A stretch of 64,000 nucleotides of DNA from Oreohelix idahoensis (lineage: Eukaryota > Mollusca > Gastropoda > Stylommatophora > Oreohelicidae). A model generated the notes under the pieces. The model did not search any database and was not told the DNA's origin. It worked only from the letters and a program-made list of their open reading frames with translations. The DNA lies in NCBI GenBank assembly GCA_024509875.1, contig JAMPIV010022931.1:806001-870000 (forward strand), written 5' to 3'. A program made the position numbers and the translations under genes. Every line of letters starts with the position of its first letter. Positions within the stretch are counted from its first letter, which is position 1. This document shows, piece after piece, positions 23,133 to 34,897 of the stretch.

Positions 23133-24466
23133 TGATAAGGGTGGAATTAGGATGCCGTCAAATTACCACCTCTATCGACACCAGGTATTACAATGCAAGA
23201 TGTGGGTGTCTTATCTGGTTTAGATTGTTGCTGTGTGTGTGTTGCAGTAGAACAGTTCAGGGTACACCACAGGCAACATGACGTGTAGAGTCATAGAAAT
23301 GGTAACTTCGCTTTAGGTTTATACCATTTATTGCACGCCACAAAACAGTCATGATACTTATGTTATCATCGGCATAGTACAACGAATGCAGCATTCAAAC
23401 TCATGTTAACTGACAGTCATGTAGAAGTCAATACTCAATAGTTGTATGGAAAACAAATATCATAGCGAAGCTTGATAAATAATACATATAACTTCTGCAA
23501 CCGTGGTCAGCTGCAGATCCTTAATGTTCATAGACAATAATAATTATTCCTTCCTGATGCTAGCAGATCAGATGTATACAATACGTCCGTTTACTGTCTG
23601 CACGTGAGTAGCATACATGGATTACAGGTCAGCTCGACCTTTATAACCTTCCTAAGTCTAACCATCTGACTTGGACGTGATCTCTGATATAACGAATCCT
23701 GGAACACAGACAACAATCTTGTTGGTCTAGAGCGACCCATAGAGATATAACTAGTTCAGGTATAAAGATACCGGTGACTTAATCCTAGTCAAAGTACCTC
23801 TCCATTTTGAATCACACAGGCGAGCAAAAAGGCGACAAAATGACGAACCTCTAGATGATAGCCTAAAGTTCGATACAAGAGGAATTACCTTATTTCGGAA
23901 AATCAACCATGAACATATGCCTCCAGGCAGGCTTGAATAATACGGGGAAATAGTCTAGTTAGCTAACTAACTCACAAAGACAATGTATTTCCCTCAGAGA
24001 ATCACAAGACGCAGTCGCGTCCGCTCGCTAATCAGTCCATTTCTCAACTGCCCGACCTGGGCGGAACAACAAAACGACAACCCAGTCGAGACATGCGCAG
24101 AGTGACAATCTCTGAGTCGCTGTTCACAATAAGACGATTCTAAGAACATTCGAGATAAAAGTCTTACACAGTCGCGCCTTTTATGGACATGAACAGAAGC
24201 GTTAAGAAAGGTTCCAAACATCTACAACAGTTGACTGATACTACCAAATAAGGAGATATGGTCACGCTTCGTTCAAGACATTATAGACCGAACGTGTCTC
24301 TATACAAGAGGAGGTAAACTCATAAAAAATAGCAATATCGATATTTCGGGTTCTGTCCCTTTGACCATAAAATATATATAACATGCATTTCAGTCAAATA
24401 ATGATCATACATACGAAAAACGATCATATAAAGACTTTGGAAAAAAGTAATTATTTGTGCGTAACA
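23133..24466 (-). repeat. 3' LTR of element B
   Basis: 1334 bp, the same length as its partner. On the minus strand it begins TGTTACGCAC and ends CCTTATCA. The short frame near 23994-24221 occurs identically in both LTRs and is not considered coding. Confidence 0.93.
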
Positions 24467-25230
24467 TTACCGCACCCTCCCGGGGAAAAAAAATGAAACA
24501 TTTTTTTTTTTAAATCCTGGAGCCGGAAAAAACTAGGCTCCTAACGCACGTATGATGCGCGGATATACCTAACAAAATAGCTCAACACTTGGAGCGAAAC
24601 TGAGATCATATCCCAGGTCCTTAGAGAAAAATTTATCTAAGTATACGCGTATATATCCCAGGAAGGTGCCACCAACACAAACCACAATGCTGGCAACATC
24701 ATAATAAAAGTCAAATTATTCTCATACCAATATATGAAATCAAATATATTATTATGATATCATACAATGTGTTGCAAATAGCGGTGTAATATATTAATAT
24801 ACAGCACTATTTTATTACATTATGTAATGCATCAGTAACTAATAAGTAATACATGTGTTGATCTTCGTTGACATAAAATATTCAATAGAAGAAGATGTGG
24901 ACATCATCCGCTCCCAATCTAGGACAGGACTTGATATACTCAAAGTTCCACAATGGACACAATCTCGTATCTTCAATGATGTGCTGCGAAAATATCAATA
25001 ACACAAATCTTGAAGACAACTGGTAAATCTCTCAATACAATCCTGAAAATAATTTATTTAAATGTGGCCGAGTGATCTTTTGGCCCGTATATCACTAACT
25101 AAGCCTTCTTAGATAATTACATGGTACAATGTTATAATTCCCCCTCAAAAAAGTGAGAACAAAAAAAAATCTACTAACATGTCATTATAACATTGGACTG
25201 TATATTAGGAAATATATATATGACAGAAGA
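24467..25230 (-). other. 3' untranslated part of element B
   Basis: AT-rich stretch between the end of RNase H and the 3' LTR. Next to the LTR the minus strand is purine-rich (CCCCGGGAGGGTGCGG), a plausible polypurine tract. No reading frame is seen, so no integrase follows RNase H. Confidence 0.6.
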
Positions 25231-25231
25231 A

Positions 25232-27116
25232 TCATGTGGAATCGTGTGGGCATCTGGACAGAATGTCCGCCATTACATTATCCGAACCACGGATAGCTCG
25301 AACCGAGAAATGAAATGGTTGAAGAGCTATGGCATAACGAGTGGACCTCGAGCTCTTCAAGTTTTTTACTCTGAATAGCAGTAAGCGCTTTCTGGTCGGT
25401 TTCCACAATGAAATGTGCGCCTAGAAGAAATCTTTGTAACTTCAGAATAGACCATACCATAGCCAATAACTCACGGTCTAAAACCGAGTAATTCTTTTCT
25501 GCAGCATTTAATTTCCTAGAGATATACATCACCGGATGCAGAGTATCAGAATACTCCTGCATTAGTGCTGCCCCAATCCCAGTTGACGAGGCGTCACTTC
25601 GAAGAACAAAAGTCTTCTCAATAGTAGGTAACCTAAGAATAGGTGGAGATGAAAATAGGTCTTTAACCTGGTCCAATGAGGATTGACATTCTTTTGACCA
25701 GCGGATCAAATTAGGCGACCCTTTCTTCAATAAAGTAGAAAGCGGTGCCATAATGGAGGACAGATTCGGAATGAATCGTCCGTAGAATTGGATCAAACCT
25801 AATAGACTCCTTACTTGTTTCTTTGTCTTAGGGACCGAAATGTTAAGTATTTTTGAAACATTGTGGTCTTCTGTCTTTAAAAGACCATGACCAACACGAT
25901 GACCTAGGAAAGAAATCTCACTAAATCCTATAAAGGCTTTAGAGGGTTTTGCAGTCAAGTTATACTCGCGAAGAGTAGACAGTAATTCGTATAAACCCAA
26001 ATAGTGATCTTCCCAGGAATCACTGAATAGACAGATATCATCTAGATATGCTATGACATCTGTACGATATGCGAGAATTCGGCGCATCATGCGTACGAAT
26101 GTAGCAGGGGCGTTCATAAGACCAAAAGGCATGAAATTCCATTGGAATAAACCCCTAGGTGTAGAAAAAGCTGTAAAAGGTTTGGCACGTTCAGTTAGCG
26201 GGACTTGCCAATAACCTTTAAACAAATCTAGTTTGGTAAAGAATCTAGAATTAGAAAGTTTATTGAGTAGCTCTTCTAATGAAGGCATAGGTTCAGCGTC
26301 GAACTTCGTAACTTGGTTCAATTTGCGATAATCTACGCAAATGCGAATGTTATTATCCTTCTTTCGAACAATAACCATAGACGAAGAGTATGCTGAAGTG
26401 GATGGTTCAATGATTTCCAAACGTATCATTTCATCCAATTCTTTCTCGACTTGAGACTGGAAATGGATAGGTATTGGATAGGGTCTGACTCTGATAGGAT
26501 TATGATCAGTTAGCACAATGTCATGTTCAATGACATGTGTGTGTCCCGGGATGTCTGTAAGAACATCCTGAAATGTTTGCAACATCGAAGAAACTTGTCG
26601 ATGTTCCTCAGCGGAAAGATTTGGAGAAACGGTCACGTTTTTCCAAGATTCCGTAGAATAAAGTGGGACCATAGAAAGAGGAAGATTGACATCAGAAAAA
26701 GTAGTTTCCTCATCCTGTATAACTGACAGCGATGAGTATTGACCATGAGGTACTTGAGAATTGTCCGTTGCCTGGAAAATAGGCTGCAAATAGTCTGGTC
26801 TTTCATGAAATTCCGTGAGCATATTTATGTGGAAAGTTTTATGCTTTCCATCAATATCGACAACATAGTCGACATCAGAAATTTTGGAGACTATTGCATA
26901 TGGACCTTTCCATGCAATTAGAAGTCTGTTCTCCCTTGAAGGAAGTAGGACGAGAGCTTTGTCACCTGGACAAAGTTGTCGTAGACATCTATTCTTATTC
27001 GCAAACTGCCTTGCCTTTTCTTTAGCAAATTCGGAAGACGAAGTTGCTAGTCTGCATGCCTCAATGATTTTTTTTCCTAAGAGCAATGACGTACTCATAA
27101 GAAGACTGAGTCTCAT
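25232..27116 (-). CDS. Element B pol C-part: GPY/F module, RT, RNase H
   Basis: The main frame is 25278-27116. Its N-terminus is the tail of integrase (the helix around EACRLATSS, then AWKGPYAIV, the GPY/F module). RT follows with LDLFKGYWQVPL, FMPFGLMNAP and the catalytic YLDD (AYLDDICLF). RNase H follows with RSDASSTGIGA (D), YSVLDRELLAM (E) and ETDQKAL (D). Near an A6 run at about 25365 the frame shifts, and the real RNase H end (DNVMADILSR) is read in the neighbouring frame down to about 25232. The upstream junction is a frameshift in an A8 run at 27068-27075. Integrase precedes RT, as in A and C. Confidence 0.85.
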
Positions 27117-27348
27117 CGCTAATATTATCGGCAGTGATTAGATCGTGAAGTAAAGACATAGGGCCGCGCGGTTGCGCGCCAAAGACAAGTTCAAAAGGGG
27201 AAAACCCCGTATGTTCATTGGGGACCTCTCTATACGCAAAGAGAGCCGCGGGTAAGACCCTGTCCCAATCCTGAGGATGATCCTCAGTTATTTTACCCAG
27301 TAAAGTTTTTAGAGTCCTATTTAAACGTTCGACCAACCCATTAGACAT
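27061..27348 (-). CDS. Element B integrase, middle part (frameshifted)
   Basis: Starts in register with MSNGLVERLNRTLK, which carries the catalytic glutamate of integrase. AALFAYREVP and FELVFG blocks follow, as in the integrases of A and C. It is separated from the upstream integrase core by a 4-base duplication (TATC TATC on the minus strand, near 27358) and from the downstream part by a homopolymer shift. It is one exon-less protein broken twice and not a separate gene. Confidence 0.8.
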   Translation of the reverse strand: MSNGLVERLNRTLKTLLGKITEDHPQDWDRVLPAALFAYREVPNEHTGFSPFELVFGAQPRGPMSLLHDLITADNISDETQSSYEYVIALRKKNH

Positions 27349-29740
27349 TGGGTGATAGATACTGCTGAGAGACCTTTTTTATATGTAGCATAGACATTAC
27401 CTGTGACATAGTGTCTGATATCAGTTGAGTGCCATGGTCTGACAATATTTCTCCGGGAAAACCCAAGCGAGAAAATATCAGCCAAAGAGCGTCTGCGATA
27501 TCAGCAGTTGAGATGCTCTTGAGAGGTATTGCCTCTGGCCAACGTGTGCACATATCGACACATGTAAGAATAAATTGATGCCCTCTAGCCGACTTAATTC
27601 TAAAAGGACCGATAATATCTATTGCCATTTTTTGAAAAGGGCGAATTGGAATGTCAGCAGCCTGAATAGGCGCAGCATGTCGTGGTCCTTTAGATTTGAC
27701 CTCCTGACATACTTTGCAAGAGCGACAGTACATTCGTATGTCCTTGCTCACAAATGGCCAAAAGAAAGCCGCAAGAACCCTCGACTTTGTACGGGAAAAA
27801 CCCATATGTCCAGCACATTGCGAGTCATGAGCATGTTGCAATATTTGCACCCTCATGCTCTTAGGCACAAGAATTTGTGAATGAGTGGATGTAGTCGAGT
27901 CTTGTACCATACGTACAAGTACGCCGTTCTTCATAGAAATCCAAGATTTTCTATTAGTATTTTGATTAGGATCACCTTTTTTTGCTAGAATGAAGAATTT
28001 TTGTAACGACGGATCTTCTTCTTGCAATTTGATAAATGAGTCACGTGTAATAGTCAAGTGACTATTTTGTTCATCTACTTCATCATTATTAGTTAATGAA
28101 GTTTGAGGTGGATCCAGAGCATGTGCTCTTGTGACCACCGTATTGGTAGCTTCAATGTTTTGCTCTTCCCAAACAGCAATCTGCTGTGGGGTACATTCCC
28201 TAACTCCGTGAATACGACCAATAATAAGGTCCGCAATAGGGTTTGGAAGTAGACACGCGTGGACCTCTCCCGTGAAGAAAGGAGTAGCAATATGTATTAT
28301 GGCAGTAGGATATTTTTCCAACGTGCCACCAAATGTGACACATTTGATGACCTTTCCTGTAGCACAGAATGGATCTACAAGAGATTGCCTAACCCCGACA
28401 GTAGTACATCCAGAATCAAACAACACCGAGACTGGATTACTATTTACAAGCCCCTTATGTAATATAAGAGAACCTCTCCCATCATGAGCAACATTAGCAG
28501 GAAGAGCGGGCAAAGGATGACCACAGCTTAGAGTACTAATGGTTTTCGGATCAAATAAAGTACTGCATTGGATACATTTATTTGCCCTACCAAAGTCAAA
28601 AGATGAGCATCCGATAGCATTATGGTCTTTATCATTATTAACCTGTTTATCTGCTCCCTGAGATTCTTGTTGAACAGAGTTTGTCTGTTGATATCTTTTT
28701 CTCTTCTGTTGCGATCTACCGCGACCATTATTGCTTCTGCAATTATCATTAAAGTCCCTACTGTAATTTTTATCCTGGTTTGCGTTCCAGTTTCCATAAC
28801 TGTCATTACCATCTCTATGCTGTTGAGAACCTCTATTATCTTGGTATTGAGGTCTCTGCAAATAATATTTTCCTCTATACCGATTACCTTTATGAAAATT
28901 TCTAAAGTTACCGGGAATAGAATACCGTGTAATATTAGGTTGTCTCCAGTTCTGGGAAGAAGAATCTCCCTGAAATTGATTACCATGGTTCTGGGCATAA
29001 TTACGGTTACTCTTTTTATTGAAATTTTGCTGGCTACCCTGAAATTTACGCATAAAATTCGGGCCATAAGGTGCTGCCGAAGCAACTGGCAGACCTTCTT
29101 TTACCTTAGAGTTGCTAACGGTTATGTGAGGATGTGCAGTAACATACTGGCTACAGTATTCTTCCATTTCTTTTATATTTTTAGGCTTACGCTCATGAAG
29201 AAAAGAAAGAAAAGCTTCATTAACAGAAGACATAACCTTGTCTCTAAGAAGTAAGTCCATGAGGGCTTCAAATGTACTTTCTGTCTTAGAAAGCTCAACC
29301 CATCGTAAAAAAGTAAGACGTATGCCTGAGATGAATTCTGAGAATTCAACTCCAGTTTCTGGTAACATGTTTTTAAATTTAAGACGATATCCGTCTTCGT
29401 TAAGTTGGTACTTCTTTAACAATGCCGCCCTGACAACCTCATAGTTGTTCTTGTCAGGCACATCTACCATACCCAACAAAGTCAAAGCATCACCTCTAAG
29501 TATCTTGGACAGATGATAAACATATAATGTTTTATCTATATTATGCACCTTACATGCACTTTCAAATCTATCTAGATAAAATGTTATATCATCAATTGAA
29601 GCATTGAATGCTGGTAAATTAAGCTTGAAATCAACAGCATTAGACTTATTAGCAGATGATACCTTATTAACATCATTAGCATTACTAAATAACTTCAACT
29701 TTTCTAACTCCAAAGCTAAGAGTTTTTCTTCATGTTCCAT
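27341..29740 (-). CDS. Element B gag, protease and integrase core
   Basis: 799-codon frame. A capsid-like region (about residues 35-200) resembles that of A and C (FYLDRFESACK, LKKYQL, EEYCSQYV). Residues about 225-345 form an Asn/Gln/Arg/Gly-rich, probably disordered segment in place of a CCHC knuckle. The protease motif is LFDSG where DTG is usual, with LIIGR at its end. Integrase follows directly: H...GHMGFSR, CKVCQ, then D (MAIDIIGPF) and D (LSDHGTQ). The matching E lies in the next frame. There is no stop between protease and integrase here, and glutamines stand where A and C have TAG. Confidence 0.85.
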   Translation of the reverse strand: MEHEEKLLALELEKLKLFSNANDVNKVSSANKSNAVDFKLNLPAFNASIDDITFYLDRFESACKVHNIDKTLYVYHLSKILRGDALTLLGMVDVPDKNNYEVVRAALLKKYQLNEDGYRLKFKNMLPETGVEFSEFISGIRLTFLRWVELSKTESTFEALMDLLLRDKVMSSVNEAFLSFLHERKPKNIKEMEEYCSQYVTAHPHITVSNSKVKEGLPVASAAPYGPNFMRKFQGSQQNFNKKSNRNYAQNHGNQFQGDSSSQNWRQPNITRYSIPGNFRNFHKGNRYRGKYYLQRPQYQDNRGSQQHRDGNDSYGNWNANQDKNYSRDFNDNCRSNNGRGRSQQKRKRYQQTNSVQQESQGADKQVNNDKDHNAIGCSSFDFGRANKCIQCSTLFDPKTISTLSCGHPLPALPANVAHDGRGSLILHKGLVNSNPVSVLFDSGCTTVGVRQSLVDPFCATGKVIKCVTFGGTLEKYPTAIIHIATPFFTGEVHACLLPNPIADLIIGRIHGVRECTPQQIAVWEEQNIEATNTVVTRAHALDPPQTSLTNNDEVDEQNSHLTITRDSFIKLQEEDPSLQKFFILAKKGDPNQNTNRKSWISMKNGVLVRMVQDSTTSTHSQILVPKSMRVQILQHAHDSQCAGHMGFSRTKSRVLAAFFWPFVSKDIRMYCRSCKVCQEVKSKGPRHAAPIQAADIPIRPFQKMAIDIIGPFRIKSARGHQFILTCVDMCTRWPEAIPLKSISTADIADALWLIFSRLGFPGEILSDHGTQLISDTMSQVMSMLHIKKVSQQYLSPNV

Positions 29741-30192
29741 TTTTGCTTTTCTCTCATCAGACTCTCTTTGTAACCTTCTTTCCTCAGCCTCAGCCTGTAA
29801 CTTTCTTTCCTCAGCCTCAGCCTGTAACTTTTTTTCTAATCTTTTATTTTCAGCCTCTATTTCAAGTCTCTTATTTTCAGCTTCTTTTTCAAGTCTCTTA
29901 TTTTCAGCTTCTTTTTCAAGTCTCTTATTTCAACCTCAGCCTGAAGTCTCTTCTCCTGAGATTCTGCTTCTCTTTTTTGTTTTTCCATTTCCATTTGTAA
30001 TCTCTTTTCATCTACCTGCATCTGCAGTTTTAAATTTTCAGCATCTATTCTCTTTTGTTCAGTTAGTTCTTTCATTTTCTTTTCCTCCGACTTCAATGCC
30101 TTGGCATATTGAACAGTCGCAAATTCTTCTAATTTATCACCTGTCTTCCCAAGGGCTTTACCCTGCTCAATAAAGTACTCAAATGTAGACAT
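29741..30192 (-). CDS. Element B gag N-terminus: coiled coil
   Basis: Starts MSTFEYF, and its first 111 residues are a highly charged coiled coil with repeated KRLQAE and RDLKKKLKI units. The frame then fails because one T is missing in a T-run near 29930 (compare ttatttcaacc with the neighbouring unit's ttattttcagc). The correct frame continues into the downstream gag. The DNA here is itself a set of short tandem units (agtctcttattttcagcttc-like), which favours slippage. The coiled-coil start matches those of A and C. Confidence 0.8.
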
Positions 30193-31728
30193 GATGTCTA
30201 AAATGTGAGTACAGAACCTGAAATAATTAATTATCTTATTTCAATCTTAATAGCAACAAGACTTAATAAAGTGCTTGTATAATTACTATGTTCACTCCAA
30301 TCTCTGTGGGAAACAAGACTTGACACCAATTTGTATTATCAGTTGTACAACAATATCACAAGTCACCTCTTAATTATCAGTGCACTACCCAAATCAGTGC
30401 ATAACCATCAGTTATTTATCATAACTGCACTACAATAGTGCATAAGGAAAAAACCACCAGCTAGTTATGATAAGTGCACTATAGATCAATAGTGCATGAG
30501 CATATATGTAACAATAGTGAAAGCTAACTATGCAAAACCTATGCAAACAATAACAAGACAATGTAAACAATAACAAAGTCATCAACAATGTAAACAAAAC
30601 AAAGATCAAAGTCAACGTAAACAATAACAAAGATCAGAGTCAATGTAAACAATAACAAAGATCAACGTCAATGTAAACAATAACAAAGATCAGAGTCAAT
30701 GTAGACAATAACAAAGATCAAACAATACGAAAACATTCGCATAAGTCAAATAAATAAACAGCGAAACTAAAAAGAATATGATGACAGAATGCGAAGATAT
30801 GACAAACAAATGACGCTACAGTGTATACACAAAAATTTACGTGAAGAACTGAATAATAGAAAAGAGGAGACCTACAAATACAAACAATTGAAATCGAAAC
30901 TAAAAAACAGAAAGAAAGAGAGAAACAAAAAAAAAATATACAAAAAACGAAAATAAAGCACAACTCGTCACAACTAAACAGATATAGCAACGATTGTCGC
31001 TAGCAAATTCCACAATAGGAAATTCGCACAGTCCCTAACGAAAACGCTAACAGTAGAACCTCTGTGGCGTGGTATCTTCTACTGAAAGACACCGCCCAAC
31101 CGAGAAAACCCGCTGAAATATAAACATATAAATACAAATCCAAATAACATATAACATGTAAACATATAAAAAGTGCGAAAAATGTGATAGACAGAAGGCT
31201 CAGTTAGAACATAAGGGCACAGTTCACAAACAAAACAGGCCACTTAACTTCTATGTATCCACAACGTCAGCACAGTTCAGAACAGGATGTGATCAGCATT
31301 CTTAGGACAATGATCCAACGTTGATCCATATCTGCTCTCGTAAACTGCCATGACGAAGGAAATGAGCTTCTAACAGGAAACAGCTTCTGACAGGAAACAG
31401 CTTCTGAACTTGACCTTCTGAATCTGCAACAGTAATTCTGAGACCGGAACAGTTGTTACGGCACTTGTCCTTCTTCTCAACAGATCAGGAAATCCATTCG
31501 CTCGGTACTTGTCCTTCTATTTGTAGACAAACTTCAATACCGCCGAGCAGCGCCGGGTAGTTTCAAAATATCAACAACTGTCAGTACTGCTGCGTCTTTC
31601 AAAAAAATTTCATCAAAGGTGATGAATAGCAACTGCAATGTTGTCTTGTAGTCTGCTGATGATGTCTGGGTTTGTTGACCCCCTTGAGAGTTGGTACCAG
31701 AATAAACCAACTATTGGCCACCATGAAT
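30193..31728 (-). other. Long leader of element B
   Basis: About 1.5 kb of A-rich sequence between the 5' LTR and gag, without a convincing frame. It contains a 28-bp tandem repeat at about 30602-30720. The first bases after the LTR on the minus strand are ATTCATGGTGGCCAATAG. A TGG-initial primer site is likely here, but I could not assign a tRNA. Confidence 0.6.
30602..30720. repeat. 28-bp tandem repeat in the leader of element B
   Basis: Four or more units of gatcagagtcaatgtaaaca followed by ataacaaa, with single-base variants. Confidence 0.8.
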
Positions 31729-33062
31729 TGATAAGGGTGGAATTAGGATGCCGTCAAATTACCACCTCTATCGACACCAGGTATTACAATGCAAGATGTG
31801 GGTGTCTTATCTGGTTTAGATTGTTGCTGTGTGTGTGTTGCAGTAGAACAGTTCAGGGTACACCACAGGCAACATGACGTGTAGAGTCATAGAAATGGTA
31901 ACTTCGCTTTAGGTTTATACCATTTATTGCACGCCACAAAACAGTCATGATACTTATGTTATCATCGGCATAGTACAACGAATGCAGCATTCAAACTCAT
32001 GTTAACTGACAGTCATGTAGAAGTCAATACTCAATAGTTGTATGGAAAACAAATATCATAGCGAAGCTTGATAAATAATACATATAACTTCTGCAACCGT
32101 GGTCAGCTGCAGATCCTTAATGTTCATAGACAATAATAATTATTCCTTCCTGATGCTAGCAGATCAGATGTATACAATACGTCCGTTTACTGTCTGCACG
32201 TGAGTAGCATACATGGATTACAGGTCAGCTCGACCTTTATAACCTTCCTAAGTCTAACCATCTGACTTGGACGTGATCTCTGATATAACGAATCCTGGAA
32301 CACAGACAACAGTCTTGTTGGTCTAGAGCGACCCATAGAGATATAACTAGTTCAGGTATAAAGATACCGGTGACTTAATCCTAGTCAAAGTACCTCTCCA
32401 TTTTGAATCACACAGGCGAGCAAAAAGGCGACAAAATGACGAACCTCTAGATGATAGCCTAAAGTTCGATACAAGAGGAATTACCTTATTTCGGAAAATC
32501 AACCATGAACATATGCCTCCAGGCAGGCTTGAATAATACGGGGAAATAGTCTAGTTAGCTAACTAACTCACAAAGACAATGTATTTCCCTCAGAGAATCA
32601 CAAGACGCAGTCGCGTCCGCTCGCTAATCAGTCCATTTCTCAACTGCCCGACCTGGGCGGAACAACAAAACGACAACCCAGTCGAGACATGCGCAGAGTG
32701 ACAATCTCTGAGTCGCTGTTCACAATAAGACGATTCTAAGAACATTCGAGATAAAAGTCTTACACAGTCGCGCCTTTTATGGACATGAACAGAAGCGTTA
32801 AGAAAGGTTCCAAACATCTACAACAGTTGACTGATACTACCAAATAAGGAGATATGGTCACGCTTCGTTCAAGACATTATAGACCGAACGTGTCTCTATA
32901 CAAGAGGAGGTAAACTCATAAAAAATAGCAGTATCGATATTTCGGGTTCTGTCCCTTTGACCATAAAATATATATAACATGCATTTCAGTCAAATAATGA
33001 TCATACATACGAAAAACGATCATACAAAGACTTTGGAAAAAAGTAATTATTTGTGCGTAACA
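31729..33062 (-). repeat. 5' LTR of element B
   Basis: 1334 bp. Differences from the 3' copy seen at cagtcttg (versus caatcttg), gcagtatcg (versus gcaatatcg) and catacaaag (versus catataaag). Confidence 0.93.
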
Positions 33063-33067
33063 AAACC

Positions 33068-34205
33068 TCAACCTAGCTAGCTGGAAAGCAATCACTATTT
33101 AGTTTCGGATAATTTATAATTTTAAGCCAACCACAGGATATGGCATCTTATTCTAGTAAATTTTCCAACCTTATTTCGTTTGTAATAAAGGACGAGTTGC
33201 ACGTCTACAGGTATGAGTAGTATTACTAATTATTGACATTGCCATACGTGGTAAATGTACCGAAACAAGAATATCATACAACTTGCGCTAATTCTTCAAG
33301 ATTGTTGTTATGAAGACAGACATAAGGATGGAATATTGGTGCAAGTCATGCCCGCACATTAAATACTCGTTTCCTTAGATGACTATTTTACATCCATGCT
33401 GATTGGAAACACTTATGAAATCTAAATGTGGTTTCAGACAGCTTAATTACCGACAACAATGCTCACAGACTATCGTTTTAGTTTATTACACAAACATAGC
33501 AGTCTTGACGGAAGCAATCACGCTTATCAATCGTTTGACTGCGTTTTCTGTAAACACTCGTTGACGAACAAAAAGGTATTATTTTGGTTGTAATGTGTAT
33601 TGACCCCCGCCTTCGCTAAGCGGTGACTAAGGAAAATCAGGAAGATACACATGGTATGCTCGGTCAAAAGCTAACAAATTCGATAGCCCCTTGACTGAGA
33701 TAATTCCCTGTGAAAAATAACATGGAGCAGAGTTGAAATAAAAATATAGGATGATTTTGTACAGCTTGGCTCTAATTTGATGCGTTGAATGCAAGCTCCT
33801 CGATATCATTGTCGCACGGAAGGATAATTTTGTTTTGTTGTTTTGCCCCGTCTAAGTAGAGTGGATATCGACATATACGCGAGAAGGTATAGAAATACAT
33901 TTTTCACATGTGGTAGAATTGAGGAAAAGATCTGTCTCTGGAGTGGTTTGGTTATCTCCTCCAGCCTACCCGAACGACTGTACTTTGTTGCAAGACAGCT
34001 TTTACCTCACCTATCAAGAATAGATAAGTTTCTGTACACACACAGATATGTGACAACAAGACACACAGACGTAAAAAAATTAAGGATAAATGGGTATTGG
34101 TCTGACCAACACACAAAGGTTAGTTTCTTTGTAGTTTATTATCATTTAAACTCGACAACATCAAATTATCTAAAGAAAAGATATAAGAGTCATTTACATG
34201 CAAAT
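33068..34205. other. Non-genic spacer between elements B and D
   Basis: About 1.1 kb with no supportable gene or repeat. The open frames are short and without motifs. Confidence 0.5.
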
Positions 34206-34209
34206 GAAG

Positions 34210-34861
34210 TGTGGTAGGGTGGGCGAGATGATGATGATGATTATATTGTGATGTGTGATATCACTCTCTTGTCACACTCGCACCGACCCGAACAACAATA
34301 AAACTCTTGATTCTAGAGGCAGGGGCTATATTTATTTTTACAGCCCATTCAGTGACAAAGCAAACATTAAACAAATAAACTAGCGAACATCACAAAACCC
34401 AACAAAACGAAACAAAACACCCAACAGTGCCCGATGCTAATGTGCTCAATGCATTTACAGTTTGGCTCTGTCGTCTGTTCTCTCTGGCGGCTGATACTAG
34501 GAAAGGTCCGCTGGTAGCTCGCTATCTCTTTTTATAGGCACTAGGCTAATCACTCACTTTACTGCGCTAGGCGTATTAATCTTGACTACTTAAATATCAC
34601 ACGCGATTATCGCTTAGGAATAGCGAAAACACAAATAAAACCTACAGCTATTTAATATAACACAATTCTACACCACAACTTAATTTAAATGCATTATTAT
34701 GGCATTTTCATCAATCTTCTACTTCAGATTTTTCACAACCCAGGCTCGCGCCGTCACGTGATCTGACAGTCACGTGGGCCGACCGAAAATATATGGGCGA
34801 CAAACATGCCTTGAACTGAAGTGGGGGTGGGGCCTCAGGGGTGTCTTCCCGGCCCATCACA
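34210..34861 (-). repeat. 3' LTR of element D
   Basis: TGTGGTAGGG...CCATCACA on plus. Two CACGTG E-boxes lie at 34755-34760 and 34771-34776, and a short atgatgatg run near the other end. The element's purine tract AGGAGGGAGATA (minus) abuts it at 34862. Confidence 0.94.
34755..34776. promoter_or_regulatory. Paired CACGTG E-boxes in LTR D
   Basis: Two perfect palindromic CACGTG hexamers start 16 bp apart, each preceded by GT. In element orientation they are about 85-107 nt from the LTR 5' end, in the expected U3 control region. The pair is repeated in the other LTR at 40872-40893. Binding by a bHLH factor is inference. Confidence 0.45.
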
Positions 34862-34897
34862 TATCTCCCTCCTGATTTTGTTGTCGTCCCGACAACA

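Larger units (their letters stand above)
23133..33062 (-). mobile_element. LTR retrotransposon B (Ty3/Gypsy, integrase-first order), complete
   Basis: Complete element with 1334-bp LTRs at 23133-24466 (3') and 31729-33062 (5'), and a 5-bp target duplication AAACC at 23128-23132 and 33063-33067. LTRs read TGATAAGGG...GTAACA on plus. I count three differences between the copies, all transitions, so the insertion is recent. The internal part encodes Gag, protease, integrase, RT and RNase H in that order, interrupted by several small indels. The leader is long (about 1.5 kb) and AT-rich. Confidence 0.94.

Noticed and set aside
23994..24221. Identical 75-residue ORFs in both LTRs of element B
   Set aside because: Identity follows from LTR identity. 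There are no known motifs, and it lies within regulatory LTR sequence.
28622..29254. 210-residue plus-strand ORF inside element B
   Set aside because: It is a shadow of the Asn/Gln-rich gag region on the minus strand, which gives Ile/Val-rich antisense.
33627..34217. Small ORFs between elements B and D as host genes
   Set aside because: They are 60-124 codons, with no domains and no evidence beyond chance open frames in AT-rich DNA.
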